Positions 39,542 through 48,001 of a stretch of 64,000 bases of DNA are shown one piece after another. Each line of letters begins with the position of its first letter. Position 1 is the first letter of the stretch. The stretch is from Arthrobacter mobilis (GTDB lineage: Bacteria > Actinomycetota > Actinomycetes > Actinomycetales > Micrococcaceae), in assembly GCF_012395835.1 (NCBI RefSeq), contig NZ_JAAZSQ010000003.1:89962-153961 (forward strand). Direction: 5' to 3'. A program made the position numbers and the translations under genes. Under the pieces are notes generated by a model, which saw only the letters and a program-made list of their open reading frames with translations, searched no databases and was not told the DNA's origin.

Positions 39542-40693
39542 ATGCTCGTGCTCGTGATCAACTCCGGCTCCTCATCGCTGAAGTACTCGGTGCGCCTGAT
39601 GGACGCGGACAATCCTGACGGGGGCGGACGGAGGATCGCCGGGGGCGTGGTGGAGCGGATCGGCGAAGACGAGGTCGCCGACCATACCCAGGCCTTCGGC
39701 GTTGCCAGCCGGGAGCTGCAGGACGCGCTTGGCGGACAAGCGCTCGACGCCGTCGGGCACCGCGTGGTCCACGGCGGCGAGCGCTTCACCGGTCCGGTGC
39801 TGATCGACAACGAGATCACCCGCTCCATCGAGCGGCTGAACCCGCTGGCCCCGCTGCATAACCCGCCGAGTGTGCTGTGCCTCCGCGCGGCCGTCCAGCA
39901 GTGGCCCCGGGTACCGCAGGTGGCCGTTTTCGACACGGCCTTCCACCGCACCCTGCCCGAGCCTGCCTGGCGCTATGCCCTGCCGGACGGGCTGTACCGG
40001 CGGTACGGGATCCGCCGCTATGGCTTCCACGGGACCAGCGTCGAATACGTCGGCCGCCGTGCCGCCGCCCTGCTGAATGTGCCGTGGGAGAAGTTCGACG
40101 GCGTCGTCGCCCACTTGGGCAACGGCGCTTCGGTGACTGCCATTCAAGGCGGGCGCAGCGTGGACACCTCCATGGGGTTCACGCCCCTGGAGGGACTGGT
40201 GATGGGCACCCGGTCCGGGGACGTGGATCCGGGCATCCTCATCTTCCTGCTGCGCGAAGGCTACGGCGCCGACGAACTCGACAGCATGCTGAACCGGAAT
40301 TCCGGATTCAAGGCACTGGCCGGGCATAACGACATGCGCGCCATCACCGAGGCCGCCGCCGGCGGGGACGAGCAGGCGGGACTGGCGCTGGAGATTGCGG
40401 CGCACCGGCTGGCCCGGTACATCGGTGGCTACCATGTGGCCTGCGGCGGAGCCAGGGCGGTGGTGCTCACCGGCGGCATCGGGGAAAACTCGGCCGCGTT
40501 CCGCGCCCGGGTACTCGCCAAGCTCGCGCCGCTGGGCATCAGCCTGGACACCGCGGCGAACGAGGCTGCCGCGGGCCTGGACGAGGGCCGGACCATCTCC
40601 GGCCCCGGCTCGGCCATCCCGGTCCTGGTGGTGCCCACGGACGAGGAGGCGGCGGTCGCCGACGCGACGGCCGCCGTCGTCCTGCAATCCTGA
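39542..40693 (+). CDS. ackA: Acetate kinase
   Basis: This enzyme interconverts acetyl-phosphate plus ADP with acetate plus ATP. At 383 aa the length is normal. Signatures are VLVINSGSSSLKYSV (phosphate 1 loop, residues 2-16), RVVHGGERF (near residue 77), VFDTAFHRTLP (near residue 129), YGFHGTSVEYV (near residue 160), LGNGASVTAIQGG and TGGIGENSA (near residue 312). A strong GAGGAGG ribosome site precedes the ATG at 39542, so the longer ORF opening within xfp is rejected. Together with xfp it forms a two-step ATP-yielding bypass. No pta gene is nearby. Confidence 0.97.
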   Translation: MLVLVINSGSSSLKYSVRLMDADNPDGGGRRIAGGVVERIGEDEVADHTQAFGVASRELQDALGGQALDAVGHRVVHGGERFTGPVLIDNEITRSIERLNPLAPLHNPPSVLCLRAAVQQWPRVPQVAVFDTAFHRTLPEPAWRYALPDGLYRRYGIRRYGFHGTSVEYVGRRAAALLNVPWEKFDGVVAHLGNGASVTAIQGGRSVDTSMGFTPLEGLVMGTRSGDVDPGILIFLLREGYGADELDSMLNRNSGFKALAGHNDMRAITEAAAGGDEQAGLALEIAAHRLARYIGGYHVACGGARAVVLTGGIGENSAAFRARVLAKLAPLGISLDTAANEAAAGLDEGRTISGPGSAIPVLVVPTDEEAAVADATAAVVLQS

Positions 40694-40773
40694 GCAGGGC
40701 ACCATCGGGCACGGAAGCCGGCCTCGTCACAGCCGGGCGGGCGGCCTGCCGGGGTGAAGACCCCTTCGACGGG

Positions 40774-41067
40774 TTGAAGGCCGTAATCGTCTGGCAGTAC
40801 CCGGTCATGCTGGCCGAGGTCCCGGCCATCGGATGGAATCCGCAGGAGGGTGCGGAACAGGTCCCTGCCGGCGCCCTCGCTGCGGACTTCGACGGCAATG
40901 TCCCGGCGGACCTGGATAAAGCCGTCGTCGAGGGCCAGCAGGCCCATGTCCTGGCGGAGGCGAGCCGCGGAGCCGAGATGCTGGTGGGCTCGGTCAGCAC
41001 CGCCGTCGCGGCGCATGCACATTGCCCGGTGCTGATCACGCACACGGAACCGGACCCGGCACGCTGA
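40774..41067 (+). pseudogene. Degenerate universal stress protein gene (UspA family)
   Basis: The frame encodes the middle and end of a UspA-family protein: AVIVWQYPVML, then GWNPQEGAEQV, then ADFDGNVPADLDKAVVEGQQAHVLAEASRGAEMLV, then GSVSTAVAAHAHCPVLITH. Two parts are missing: the N-terminal strand and helix with the ATP-contacting Asp, and about 15 residues between EMLV and GSVS that should carry the glycine-rich GSRGHGGF loop. The upstream frame is open but shows no resemblance to the family. The product could not bind ATP normally, so it is read as a decayed gene. A usp gene beside xfp-ackA fits a stress or low-oxygen cluster. Confidence 0.75.
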
Positions 41068-41228
41068 TTTTCCGGCTCCGGGGCTTATTCGTTGCATCCG
41101 TTCCCCCGCCCCCTGGCCAGTCCGGCGGCCGATTGTTTCCTGCTGCCTTCGCGCTTATTCTGGGCCCACGGCTGCCGGGGAGTACACAATGCGCATGCTG
41201 TTCGGATACGCACGCTGAAGGGAACGCC

Positions 41229-42758
41229 ATGAACGCGTATCAGGCACCGGCCGGCGGCCAGCCATTTCCCGGTGCTCCGGCAGCACGCATGAAGCCTGGG
41301 CACTGGGTCCTGCTGGTCTGCGGTGTGCTGCTGAGCCTTTCGGGGCTGGGCCTGGCCATTGGCGGAACCTGGCTGCTGGCCGCGGATGCCGCCCAGCAGG
41401 GCGGCCGGTACGTGAGCGGGCCGGCGGAGCGGCACCAGACCGCCGGTTACGCACTGACCACGCCCTCGCTGGCGGTGGACCCCGGGCAGGCCGGCCTGCC
41501 CGGGGCTCCGCGGCTCGGCGATCTGGCCAGCGTCCAGGTGCGGGTAACGCCGGTGGTGCCGGACCAGGAAATCTTCGTGGGCATTGCCAAAGCCTCCGAG
41601 GTCGCGGCCTACCTCGACGGCGTGCCCCATGCCGCGCTCGGGGACCGCTCCCGGACCGACGGTGGCAGGTGGGATGAGCAGGACGGATGGGACGACGAGG
41701 ACGGAGAGGCAGAGCAGGGCGGAACCCGCGCCCCGGCCTCCCCCGCCGGGCAGGATTTCTGGGCAGCATCCGCTTCCGGCGCCGGAGCCCGGGAACTGAC
41801 GTGGGACCTGCAGCCGGGCACCTGGAGCCTGGTGGTCATGAATGCCGATGCCACCCGCCCGGTCTGGGTGGACCTGCAGGCCGGCGTGCGCTCCGGCCTG
41901 CTGGGGCCGGTGGGCACGGGAGTGCTGGTGGGCGGGCTGGCCGGCCTCGTCGTCGGCGTGCCGCTGCTGCTGCTCGGTTCCGCGGGGCTCGGCCGGGACA
42001 TCGGCACCTCCGGGGCCCGGCCGGGAACCGGCCCGGGTGCGGCGCTGGCCGGATCCGCCGGAGGGGACGGTTCCGACACCGCCTCCGCCGTCTATCCGGT
42101 CCGGCTCCTGGGGTGGCTGGACTCGAAGCTGTCGCGCGGTTTGTGGCTGGTCAAGTGGCTGCTGGCCATCCCGCACTACCTCATCCTGGCCCTGCTGTGG
42201 TTCGCCCTGCTCGTAACCACCATTGCGGCCGGCATAGCGATCCTGTTCACGGGCCGTTACCCGCAGTCCTGGTTCTCCTTCTGCACCGGCGTGCTGCGCT
42301 GGACCTGGCGGGTAGGCTTCTACGCCTACTCCGCCCTGGGCACCGACAGGTATCCGCCCTTCACCCTGGCACGTGCCGACTATCCGGCGGATTTCGAGGT
42401 CGACTACCCGGCCCGGCTCTCCCGCGGGCTGGTGCTGGTCAAGTGGTGGCTGCTGGCCATCCCGCACGTGCTCGTCGTCGCCATCCTCACCGGCAGCATC
42501 GGCACCCGCTGGGACGAGGACAACGGCGGCGGCAGCTGGGGGCCCTCCCTGCTGGGCCTGCTCGTGCTCATCGCGGCAGTGATCCTGCTGTTCACCGGCC
42601 GGTACCGGCAGGGACTGTTCGACCTGGTGATGGGCATCAACCGGTGGGCCTGGCGGGTGGGCGCCTACGTGCTGCTGCTGCGGGACGAGTACCCGCCGTT
42701 CCGCCTGGACCAGGGACCTGCCGAACCCCCGGCCCCGCCGCCACCGCCGGCTGCATGA
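41229..42758 (+). CDS. Membrane protein with tandem DUF4389 domains
   Basis: A 509-aa integral membrane protein. Residues about 27-48 are the first span. A long external region (about 60-235) follows, with a very acidic stretch GRWDEQDGWDDEDGEAEQGG, then another span near 240. The C-terminal half holds two copies of a DUF4389-like unit: SRGLWLVKWLLAIPHYLIL ... LFTGRYPQ ... TWRVGFYAYS and SRGLVLVKWWLLAIPHVLV ... LFTGRYRQ ... AWRVGAYVLLLRDEYPPF. A Pro-rich tail ends it. The start at 41229 follows AAGGGAAC. Function is unknown. It precedes the adenylation-acyltransferase gene by 56 nt, but that gene appears to have its own promoter. Confidence 0.82.
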   Translation: MNAYQAPAGGQPFPGAPAARMKPGHWVLLVCGVLLSLSGLGLAIGGTWLLAADAAQQGGRYVSGPAERHQTAGYALTTPSLAVDPGQAGLPGAPRLGDLASVQVRVTPVVPDQEIFVGIAKASEVAAYLDGVPHAALGDRSRTDGGRWDEQDGWDDEDGEAEQGGTRAPASPAGQDFWAASASGAGARELTWDLQPGTWSLVVMNADATRPVWVDLQAGVRSGLLGPVGTGVLVGGLAGLVVGVPLLLLGSAGLGRDIGTSGARPGTGPGAALAGSAGGDGSDTASAVYPVRLLGWLDSKLSRGLWLVKWLLAIPHYLILALLWFALLVTTIAAGIAILFTGRYPQSWFSFCTGVLRWTWRVGFYAYSALGTDRYPPFTLARADYPADFEVDYPARLSRGLVLVKWWLLAIPHVLVVAILTGSIGTRWDEDNGGGSWGPSLLGLLVLIAAVILLFTGRYRQGLFDLVMGINRWAWRVGAYVLLLRDEYPPFRLDQGPAEPPAPPPPPAA

Positions 42759-42780
42759 CCTGGCCGTGTCACCACCGGTT

Positions 42781-42815
42781 TTGTTAGGTTTGCCTTATCT
42801 CCTATCCTTTCACGG
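42781..42815 (+). promoter_or_regulatory. Leaderless promoter overlapped by an iron-box-like sequence
   Basis: TTGTTA (42781-42786), a 16-nt spacer and TATCCT (42803-42808) place transcription start at or next to the GTG at 42815; no ribosome site exists. The spacer holds TTAGGTTTGCCTTATCTCC (42784-42802), which matches the DtxR/IdeR consensus TTAGGTTAGGCTAACCTAA at about 13 of 19 positions, mostly in the left half. A repressor bound there would block the promoter. Confidence 0.45.
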
Positions 42816-45358
42816 TGACCATCGAGCTCCTCCCCCCGCGGGTGTCCTTTGCTGCGGACCTCGCCCGCTTCGGCGACAATCCTGCCGTCCTGATGCAGGA
42901 CCGCGTCCTGACCTACCGGGAGCTGGCCGGCCGGGTCGACGACCTTGCCGCCCGGCTCGGGCCGGTGCGGCGCCTGGTGGCGCTGGCCGCCGCCAATGAC
43001 CTGGACTCGCTGGTGGCCTACCTGGCGGCGCTGTCGTCGGGCCACCCGCTGCTGCTGGCCCCGGCGGACAAGCCGGCCGCCCTGGACTCGCTGGTCGCAG
43101 CCTACGACCCGGACGTCATCCTGCGCTCCGGCGGCGGGGAACCGGTGCTGGAGGAACGACGCCCCGGCACGCGCCATGAGCTGCACCCCGAGCTGGCCCT
43201 GCTGCTGAGCACGTCCGGTTCCACCGGCTCCCCCAAGCTGGTCCGGCTCTCGCATGAGAACGTGCAGGCCAACGCCGAGTCCATCGCCCAGTACCTGCGC
43301 ATCGGGGCCGGCGACCGCGCCGCCACGACGCTGCCCATGTACTACTGCTACGGGCTCTCGGTGATCAACAGCCACCTGCTGCGCGGAGCCGGTCTGGTGC
43401 TCACGGACCTGTCAGTGGTGGATCCCTGCTTCTGGGAGCTGTTCCGCGTCCACGGTGCGACGTCGTTCGCGGCCGTGCCGTACACCTTCGAGCTCCTCGA
43501 ATGCGTGGGCTTCGCCGGCATGGACCTGCCGAGCCTGCGGTACGTCACCCAGGCCGGCGGCCGGCTGGGCCCCGAAACCGTGCGCCGGTATGCCGAGCTG
43601 GGCCGGCGGCGGGGCTGGGAGCTGTTCGTGATGTACGGCCAGACCGAGGCCACGGCCCGGATGGCCTACCTGCCCCCGGAACTGGCCGCGGCCCACCCGG
43701 GCACCATCGGGGTCCCGGTGCCCGGCGGCGCCTTCCGGATCGACCCGGTACCCGGACTGGATGACGGCGAACTCGTCTACACCGGTCCCAACGTCATGCT
43801 GGGCTATGCCGAGCGGCCGGAGGACCTGGCCGCCGGCCGCACCATCGAGGAGCTGCGCACGGGCGACCTGGCCCGGCAGCATCCGACCGGCCTGTACGAG
43901 GTCGTGGGACGGCGCAGCCGGTTCGTCAAGATCGTGGGCCTGCGCATCGACCTGGGGCAGGTGGAGCGGATTCTCGCCGGGCTCGGCGTGGCGGCAGCCA
44001 GCGCCGGGTCGGACGAGCGCCTGGTCGTGGCGGTCGAAGGCGGCCACGATACGGACCTGCTCGGCAAGGTGCTGGCCCAGGACCTGGGTCTGCCCCGCGC
44101 GGCCGTGGAGGTGCACGCCGTCGAACACCTCCCCCGCCTGGCCACCGGCAAGCTCGACTACCCGGCCATCCTCGCGCTCGCCGAGCCCTGCCCCGCGCCC
44201 GCCGCGTCCGGCGCCCCCGGGGACGGACCGGCGGACGTGAGAAGGATTTTCGCCGAAGTCCTCGAGTGCCCCGACGTCCGGGACGAGGACACCTTCGTCT
44301 CGCTCGGCGGCGACTCGCTGTCCTACGTCGCGGCTTCCATCCGGCTGGAAAAGGCGCTCGGGAACCTCCCGCCGGACTGGCATCTGGTCCCCGTGGGCGA
44401 ATTGGCGGCCCGGCAGCAGCCGGGCCGGCGGCACCGGCGGTTCACCGCCCCGCTGGAGACCAGTATCGTGCTGCGGGCCGTGGCCATCGTCGCCATCATC
44501 AGCACCCATGCCCAGCTCTTCGCCTGGCCGGGCACCGCCCATGTGCTGATGGCGGTGGCAGGGTTCAACTTCGCGCGCTTCCAGCTCACCGGCGGAGGGC
44601 TCCCCCGGCTGCGGCGCCAGCTGCGCAGCCTCGGCAGGATTGTCATCCCCAGCGTGGTCTTCATCGCCGTCGCCTACCTGCTCACCGACAGGTACACCCC
44701 CGCGAACATAGTGCTCCTCAATGCCTTCGTGGGTCCGGAGAAGTGGACCACCCAGTGGGACTTCTGGTTCGTCGAAGTGCTCGTCTACGTGCTGGTCGCG
44801 GTGGCGGCATTGCTGGCCGTTCCGTGGGCGGACCGCTTCCAACGCCGCCTGCCCTTCGCCTTCCCGCTCGCCCTGTTTGCCGTCGGGCTGCTCACCCGTT
44901 TCGAGCTGGTGGATCTGGAGGTGCCCAACCCCAAGCCGGTCCTGTGGCTGTTCGCCCTGGGCTGGGCGGTCGCCCGGGCACGGCACCTGCCCCACCGGCT
45001 GCTGCTCTCGGCGGCCGCTGCCCTGGCCGTCCCCGGCTTCTTCGGCAACCCCTGGCGGGACCTGACGATCCTGGCGGGCATCCTGCTGCTCATCTGGCTG
45101 CCGGCCATGCCGGTCCCCGTTCTCCTGCACCGCCTTCTGGGAGTGCTGGCCGGCGCGTCGCTGTACGCCTACCTCACGCACTGGCTGGTCTACCCGGGGC
45201 TGGCACCGGTCAGCCCCGCGCTCGCCGTCGCCGCCTCGCTGGCCGCAGGGGTGGTGTACTGGGCGCTGTCCATGCGCCTGCTGGATGCAGTGCGGCGCTG
45301 GCGGACGCTCCTGGCAAGGGTCCGTCCGGCGGCCGGCAAACGGGGGGTGGAGTCCTAG
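42815..45358 (+). CDS. Adenylation domain - carrier protein - membrane acyltransferase fusion
   Basis: An 847-aa three-part protein. Residues 1-460 are an AMP-forming adenylation domain: STSGSTGSPK (132-141), YGQTEATARM, GELVYTGPNVMLGY, GRRSRFVKIVGLRID, and the catalytic Lys446 in LATGKLDY. Residues about 470-540 are a carrier domain with VSLGGDSLSYV, Ser501 being the phosphopantetheine site. From residue 550 on there are about 10 membrane helices starting LRAVAIVAIISTHAQLF, like acyltransferase-3 proteins. The design suggests an acid is activated, loaded on the carrier and passed across or at the membrane to an acceptor, comparable in logic to DltA-DltC-DltB in one chain. Substrate and acceptor are unknown. 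The GTG start appears leaderless. Confidence 0.85.
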   Translation: MTIELLPPRVSFAADLARFGDNPAVLMQDRVLTYRELAGRVDDLAARLGPVRRLVALAAANDLDSLVAYLAALSSGHPLLLAPADKPAALDSLVAAYDPDVILRSGGGEPVLEERRPGTRHELHPELALLLSTSGSTGSPKLVRLSHENVQANAESIAQYLRIGAGDRAATTLPMYYCYGLSVINSHLLRGAGLVLTDLSVVDPCFWELFRVHGATSFAAVPYTFELLECVGFAGMDLPSLRYVTQAGGRLGPETVRRYAELGRRRGWELFVMYGQTEATARMAYLPPELAAAHPGTIGVPVPGGAFRIDPVPGLDDGELVYTGPNVMLGYAERPEDLAAGRTIEELRTGDLARQHPTGLYEVVGRRSRFVKIVGLRIDLGQVERILAGLGVAAASAGSDERLVVAVEGGHDTDLLGKVLAQDLGLPRAAVEVHAVEHLPRLATGKLDYPAILALAEPCPAPAASGAPGDGPADVRRIFAEVLECPDVRDEDTFVSLGGDSLSYVAASIRLEKALGNLPPDWHLVPVGELAARQQPGRRHRRFTAPLETSIVLRAVAIVAIISTHAQLFAWPGTAHVLMAVAGFNFARFQLTGGGLPRLRRQLRSLGRIVIPSVVFIAVAYLLTDRYTPANIVLLNAFVGPEKWTTQWDFWFVEVLVYVLVAVAALLAVPWADRFQRRLPFAFPLALFAVGLLTRFELVDLEVPNPKPVLWLFALGWAVARARHLPHRLLLSAAAALAVPGFFGNPWRDLTILAGILLLIWLPAMPVPVLLHRLLGVLAGASLYAYLTHWLVYPGLAPVSPALAVAASLAAGVVYWALSMRLLDAVRRWRTLLARVRPAAGKRGVES

Positions 45359-45403
45359 CCGGACTCCGCGGTTCCCTTCTCCGAAGGTCCCGCCGTTCCT
45401 AGG

Positions 45404-46405
45404 ATGGAGGGCGTGACCATCATCGAAGCCCGGGGGCTGAAGAAGATCTACAAAGCGAAGACCGGGGCGGTCCATGCCTTGGACGGCTTGGACCTGGCCA
45501 TCCCGTCCGGGACGGTCAAGGCACTGCTGGGTCCCAACGGTGCCGGCAAGACGACGGCGGTCAAGGTCCTGACCACCTTGATCAGGCCGGACGCGGGCAC
45601 CGCGCGGATCGACGGGATCGACGTCGTCGCGGATCCGAAGGCGGTCCGGCGCATCATCGGCGTCGCCGGCCAGTACGCGGCCGTGGACGAGAACCTCACC
45701 GGATTCGAGAACCTGGAAATGGTGGGCAGGCTCTACCATCTGGGGGCGAAGGCGGCGCGCCGCCGCGCGCGGGAGCTGATCGAGCAGTTCGAGCTCACCG
45801 AGGCCGGCAACCGGCCGGTCAAAGGGTTCTCCGGCGGCATGCGGCGGCGGATCGACCTTGCCGGAGCGCTGGTCATCAATCCCAAGATCCTGTTCCTGGA
45901 TGAGCCGACCACCGGGCTGGATCCGCGCAGCCGGCTCGCGCTGTGGGGCGTGATCAAGAACCTCGTGGCCGAAGGGACCACGCTGCTGCTGACCACCCAG
46001 TATCTGGAGGAAGCCGACCAGCTCTCGGACGATATTGCGGTGATCGACGGCGGCAAGGTCATTGCCGAAGGGACTGCCGATGAGTTGAAGGCGCGGATCG
46101 GCGGCCACCGGGTGGAGGTCACGTTGGTCGACGCCGGCGACGCGGCCCGGACCGCCGACGTGCTCAGCCGCCACGGCGACGGCGAGGCGAGCGTCTCCGG
46201 CGACCGGCGGACGGTGGGGGTCGCCGTCGTCGACGGGCCGCGCGCCCTGCAGTTTGTCCTGCGCGAGCTGGGCGACGCCGGGGTCGAGCTGCATGACGCG
46301 GGAATGCGCCGCCCGACCTTGGACGATGTCTTCCTCAAGCTCACCGGCCACCGGGCCGAGGAAGGCCAGGAAGACCAGCAGACCGAAATGGAGAATGCCC
46401 GATGA
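45404..46405 (+). CDS. ABC exporter ATP-binding protein (DrrA type)
   Basis: A 333-aa ATPase of the daunorubicin-resistance DrrA family. Walker A is LGPNGAGKTTAVK (near residue 43), the signature FSGGMRRRIDLA (near residue 143), Walker B ILFLDEPTTGLD (near residue 163) and the switch His is replaced in context by LLLTTQYLEEADQL. The family-specific C-terminal domain (VEVTLVDAGDAARTADVLSRHG ... PTLDDVFLKLTG) follows. The ATG at 45404 overlaps a possible -10 (TAGGAT, 45400-45405), and a GTG at 45413 lies 7 nt beyond that, so translation may really begin leaderless at 45413. It is coupled to the permease by a 4-nt overlap. Confidence 0.92.
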   Translation: MEGVTIIEARGLKKIYKAKTGAVHALDGLDLAIPSGTVKALLGPNGAGKTTAVKVLTTLIRPDAGTARIDGIDVVADPKAVRRIIGVAGQYAAVDENLTGFENLEMVGRLYHLGAKAARRRARELIEQFELTEAGNRPVKGFSGGMRRRIDLAGALVINPKILFLDEPTTGLDPRSRLALWGVIKNLVAEGTTLLLTTQYLEEADQLSDDIAVIDGGKVIAEGTADELKARIGGHRVEVTLVDAGDAARTADVLSRHGDGEASVSGDRRTVGVAVVDGPRALQFVLRELGDAGVELHDAGMRRPTLDDVFLKLTGHRAEEGQEDQQTEMENAR

Positions 46406-47235
46406 GCGGGCCCGCAGGCTACCGCCCCGCAGGCACCGGCGGGCCCTTCCGGCAGTTCCTCTCCGACGGCTGGGTCGCCACCTGGCGGAACCTGCTCAAA
46501 ATCAAGCGCGTACCGGAGATCCTGGTCTTCACCATCCTGCAGCCAATCATGTTCGTGCTGCTGTTCAGCCAGGTCTACGGCGGCGCCATGGCCGTCGACA
46601 ACTACACCCAGTTCCTGATGGCCGGCATCTTTGCCCAGACGGTGATCTTCGGGTCCACCTTCTCCGGCGCTGCCATGGCGCAGGATCTCAAGGACGGCAT
46701 CATCGACCGCTTCCGCACACTGCCGATGAGCCCGGCGGCCGTGCTGATCGGGCGGACCAACGGGGACCTGGCCATCAACTCGATCTCCATGCTGATCATG
46801 ATGGGCACCGGCTGGGCCGTCGGATGGCGCGTCACCACCTCGTTCTGGGGATTTGCCGGCGGCGTGGCCGTCCTGCTGCTGTTCTCCTACGCGTTCAGCT
46901 GGGTGATGGCGCTGCTGGGCATGAGCGTGCGGAGCCCGGAAGTGATCAACAATGCGGCCTTCATGATCCTGTTTCCGCTGACCTTCATCTCCAACGCCTT
47001 CGTGCCCATCCACACCATGCCGGACGTGCTCCGGGTCATCGCCGAATGGAATCCGGTCTCCGCCCTGGTCGAAAGCGCCCGGCAGCTGTTCGGCAACACC
47101 TACTCCGAATTCCCGGCCGCGGCGGCCTGGACGCTGCAGCATCCGTTCGCCACCATCTTCCTCGGCGTGGCGGCCATGCTGGTCGTGTTCGTGCCGCTCT
47201 GCATCAGGAAATTCGAATCCATCAGCTCGCGCTGA
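46402..47235 (+). CDS. ABC-2 type exporter permease (DrrB type)
   Basis: A 277-aa permease with six membrane helices, beginning FLSDGWVATWRNLLKIKRVPEILVFTILQPIMFVLLF, the standard DrrB N-terminus. The central GAAMAQDLKDGIIDRFRTLPMSPAAVLIGRT (near residue 92) is the conserved ABC-2 coupling region, and NAAFMILFPLTFISNAFVP (near residue 190) the fifth helix. The start overlaps the ATPase stop in an ATGA. Such pairs export drugs, glycolipids or other hydrophobic compounds. Lying directly after the adenylation-acyltransferase gene, it is a reasonable candidate to export that protein's product. Confidence 0.92.
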   Translation: MSGPAGYRPAGTGGPFRQFLSDGWVATWRNLLKIKRVPEILVFTILQPIMFVLLFSQVYGGAMAVDNYTQFLMAGIFAQTVIFGSTFSGAAMAQDLKDGIIDRFRTLPMSPAAVLIGRTNGDLAINSISMLIMMGTGWAVGWRVTTSFWGFAGGVAVLLLFSYAFSWVMALLGMSVRSPEVINNAAFMILFPLTFISNAFVPIHTMPDVLRVIAEWNPVSALVESARQLFGNTYSEFPAAAAWTLQHPFATIFLGVAAMLVVFVPLCIRKFESISSR

Positions 47236-47277
47236 TGCCGTGGCGGTGCCGCCATGGCGCCGCCGGGAAAGGACGGA

Positions 47278-47907
47278 ATGCCTGGACACCGTGCACAGGA
47301 GAACTTCCGTGTTGCCCTGGCCGGCATCGACGGCGCCGGCAAGTCGACAGCAGCCGCCGACCTGCGCGGCAGGCTCGAAAGCTGCGGGACTCCGGCCGTG
47401 GTCTACGGCGTGTTCGGCGGGCGGAAGACCTTGGACAGTTGGGCCCGCCGTTTCGGTACCAGCGCCGTGCGCATCCTGGGCACGCGGGGCCTGGACCTGG
47501 TGGAAACACTGGTCCGCACGGTGGCGATGGTCAGGATGTGCCTGGCACGGCAGGGCCCGGACACCCTGGTGGTCATGGACCGGTCCTTCTATTGCCAGCT
47601 GGCCCTGCGGCAGAGCCGGGGACTGCGCGGCGGCGGTCTGGCCGGGTGGCTGCTCGGCTTGTTTCCGAAGCCTCACCTTGTGGTCTATTTCGCCATTTCC
47701 CCGGAGCAGGCCTTGCGGCGCATCCGCGTGCGGGACACGGATGCCGAATCCCTCGAAGCACTGCGGGCCTTGGACGCCGGCTACCGCGCGCTGGAGGACT
47801 TCGGCAGCTTCGAGGTCATCGACGCCGGCCGCTCCCGGACGGAGGTACTGGACCAGCTCGAGCGCGTGATCCAACGTCCCGAAGGACAGATGTGCCGGCG
47901 GCCGTAG
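47278..47907 (+). CDS. Thymidylate kinase-like P-loop kinase
   Basis: A 209-aa kinase-like protein of the dTMP kinase superfamily. Walker A is ALAGIDGAGKSTAAADL (near residue 13), and VVMDRSFYCQLALRQ (near residue 98) is the DR-containing substrate strand. LVVYFAISPEQALRRIRVRD (near residue 135) resembles the LID region of thymidylate kinases. It is unlikely to be the essential Tmk because the substrate-binding motif differs, and chromosomal tmk usually sits with holB. Relatives outside nucleotide metabolism phosphorylate sugars or polyols. AAAGGA precedes the ATG at 47278. It follows drrB by 42 nt and is probably co-transcribed. Confidence 0.75.
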   Translation: MPGHRAQENFRVALAGIDGAGKSTAAADLRGRLESCGTPAVVYGVFGGRKTLDSWARRFGTSAVRILGTRGLDLVETLVRTVAMVRMCLARQGPDTLVVMDRSFYCQLALRQSRGLRGGGLAGWLLGLFPKPHLVVYFAISPEQALRRIRVRDTDAESLEALRALDAGYRALEDFGSFEVIDAGRSRTEVLDQLERVIQRPEGQMCRRP

Positions 47908-48001
47908 CTGACAGCGGCCGGCCGGAGGAAGATGTGAAGCGAACAGCTGCACCGGCCGACGCCGGCACAGCGGCAGGATACCCGGCAGGAAAGAGGCCAG
48001 G

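Noticed and set aside
37153..39951. 932-aa minus-strand frame opposite phosphoketolase
   Set aside because: Plus-strand xfp has complete catalytic motifs; the antisense product has none.
47278..47907. Calling the kinase housekeeping thymidylate kinase (tmk)
   Set aside because: The substrate region differs and the context is an exporter operon, so no gene symbol is given.
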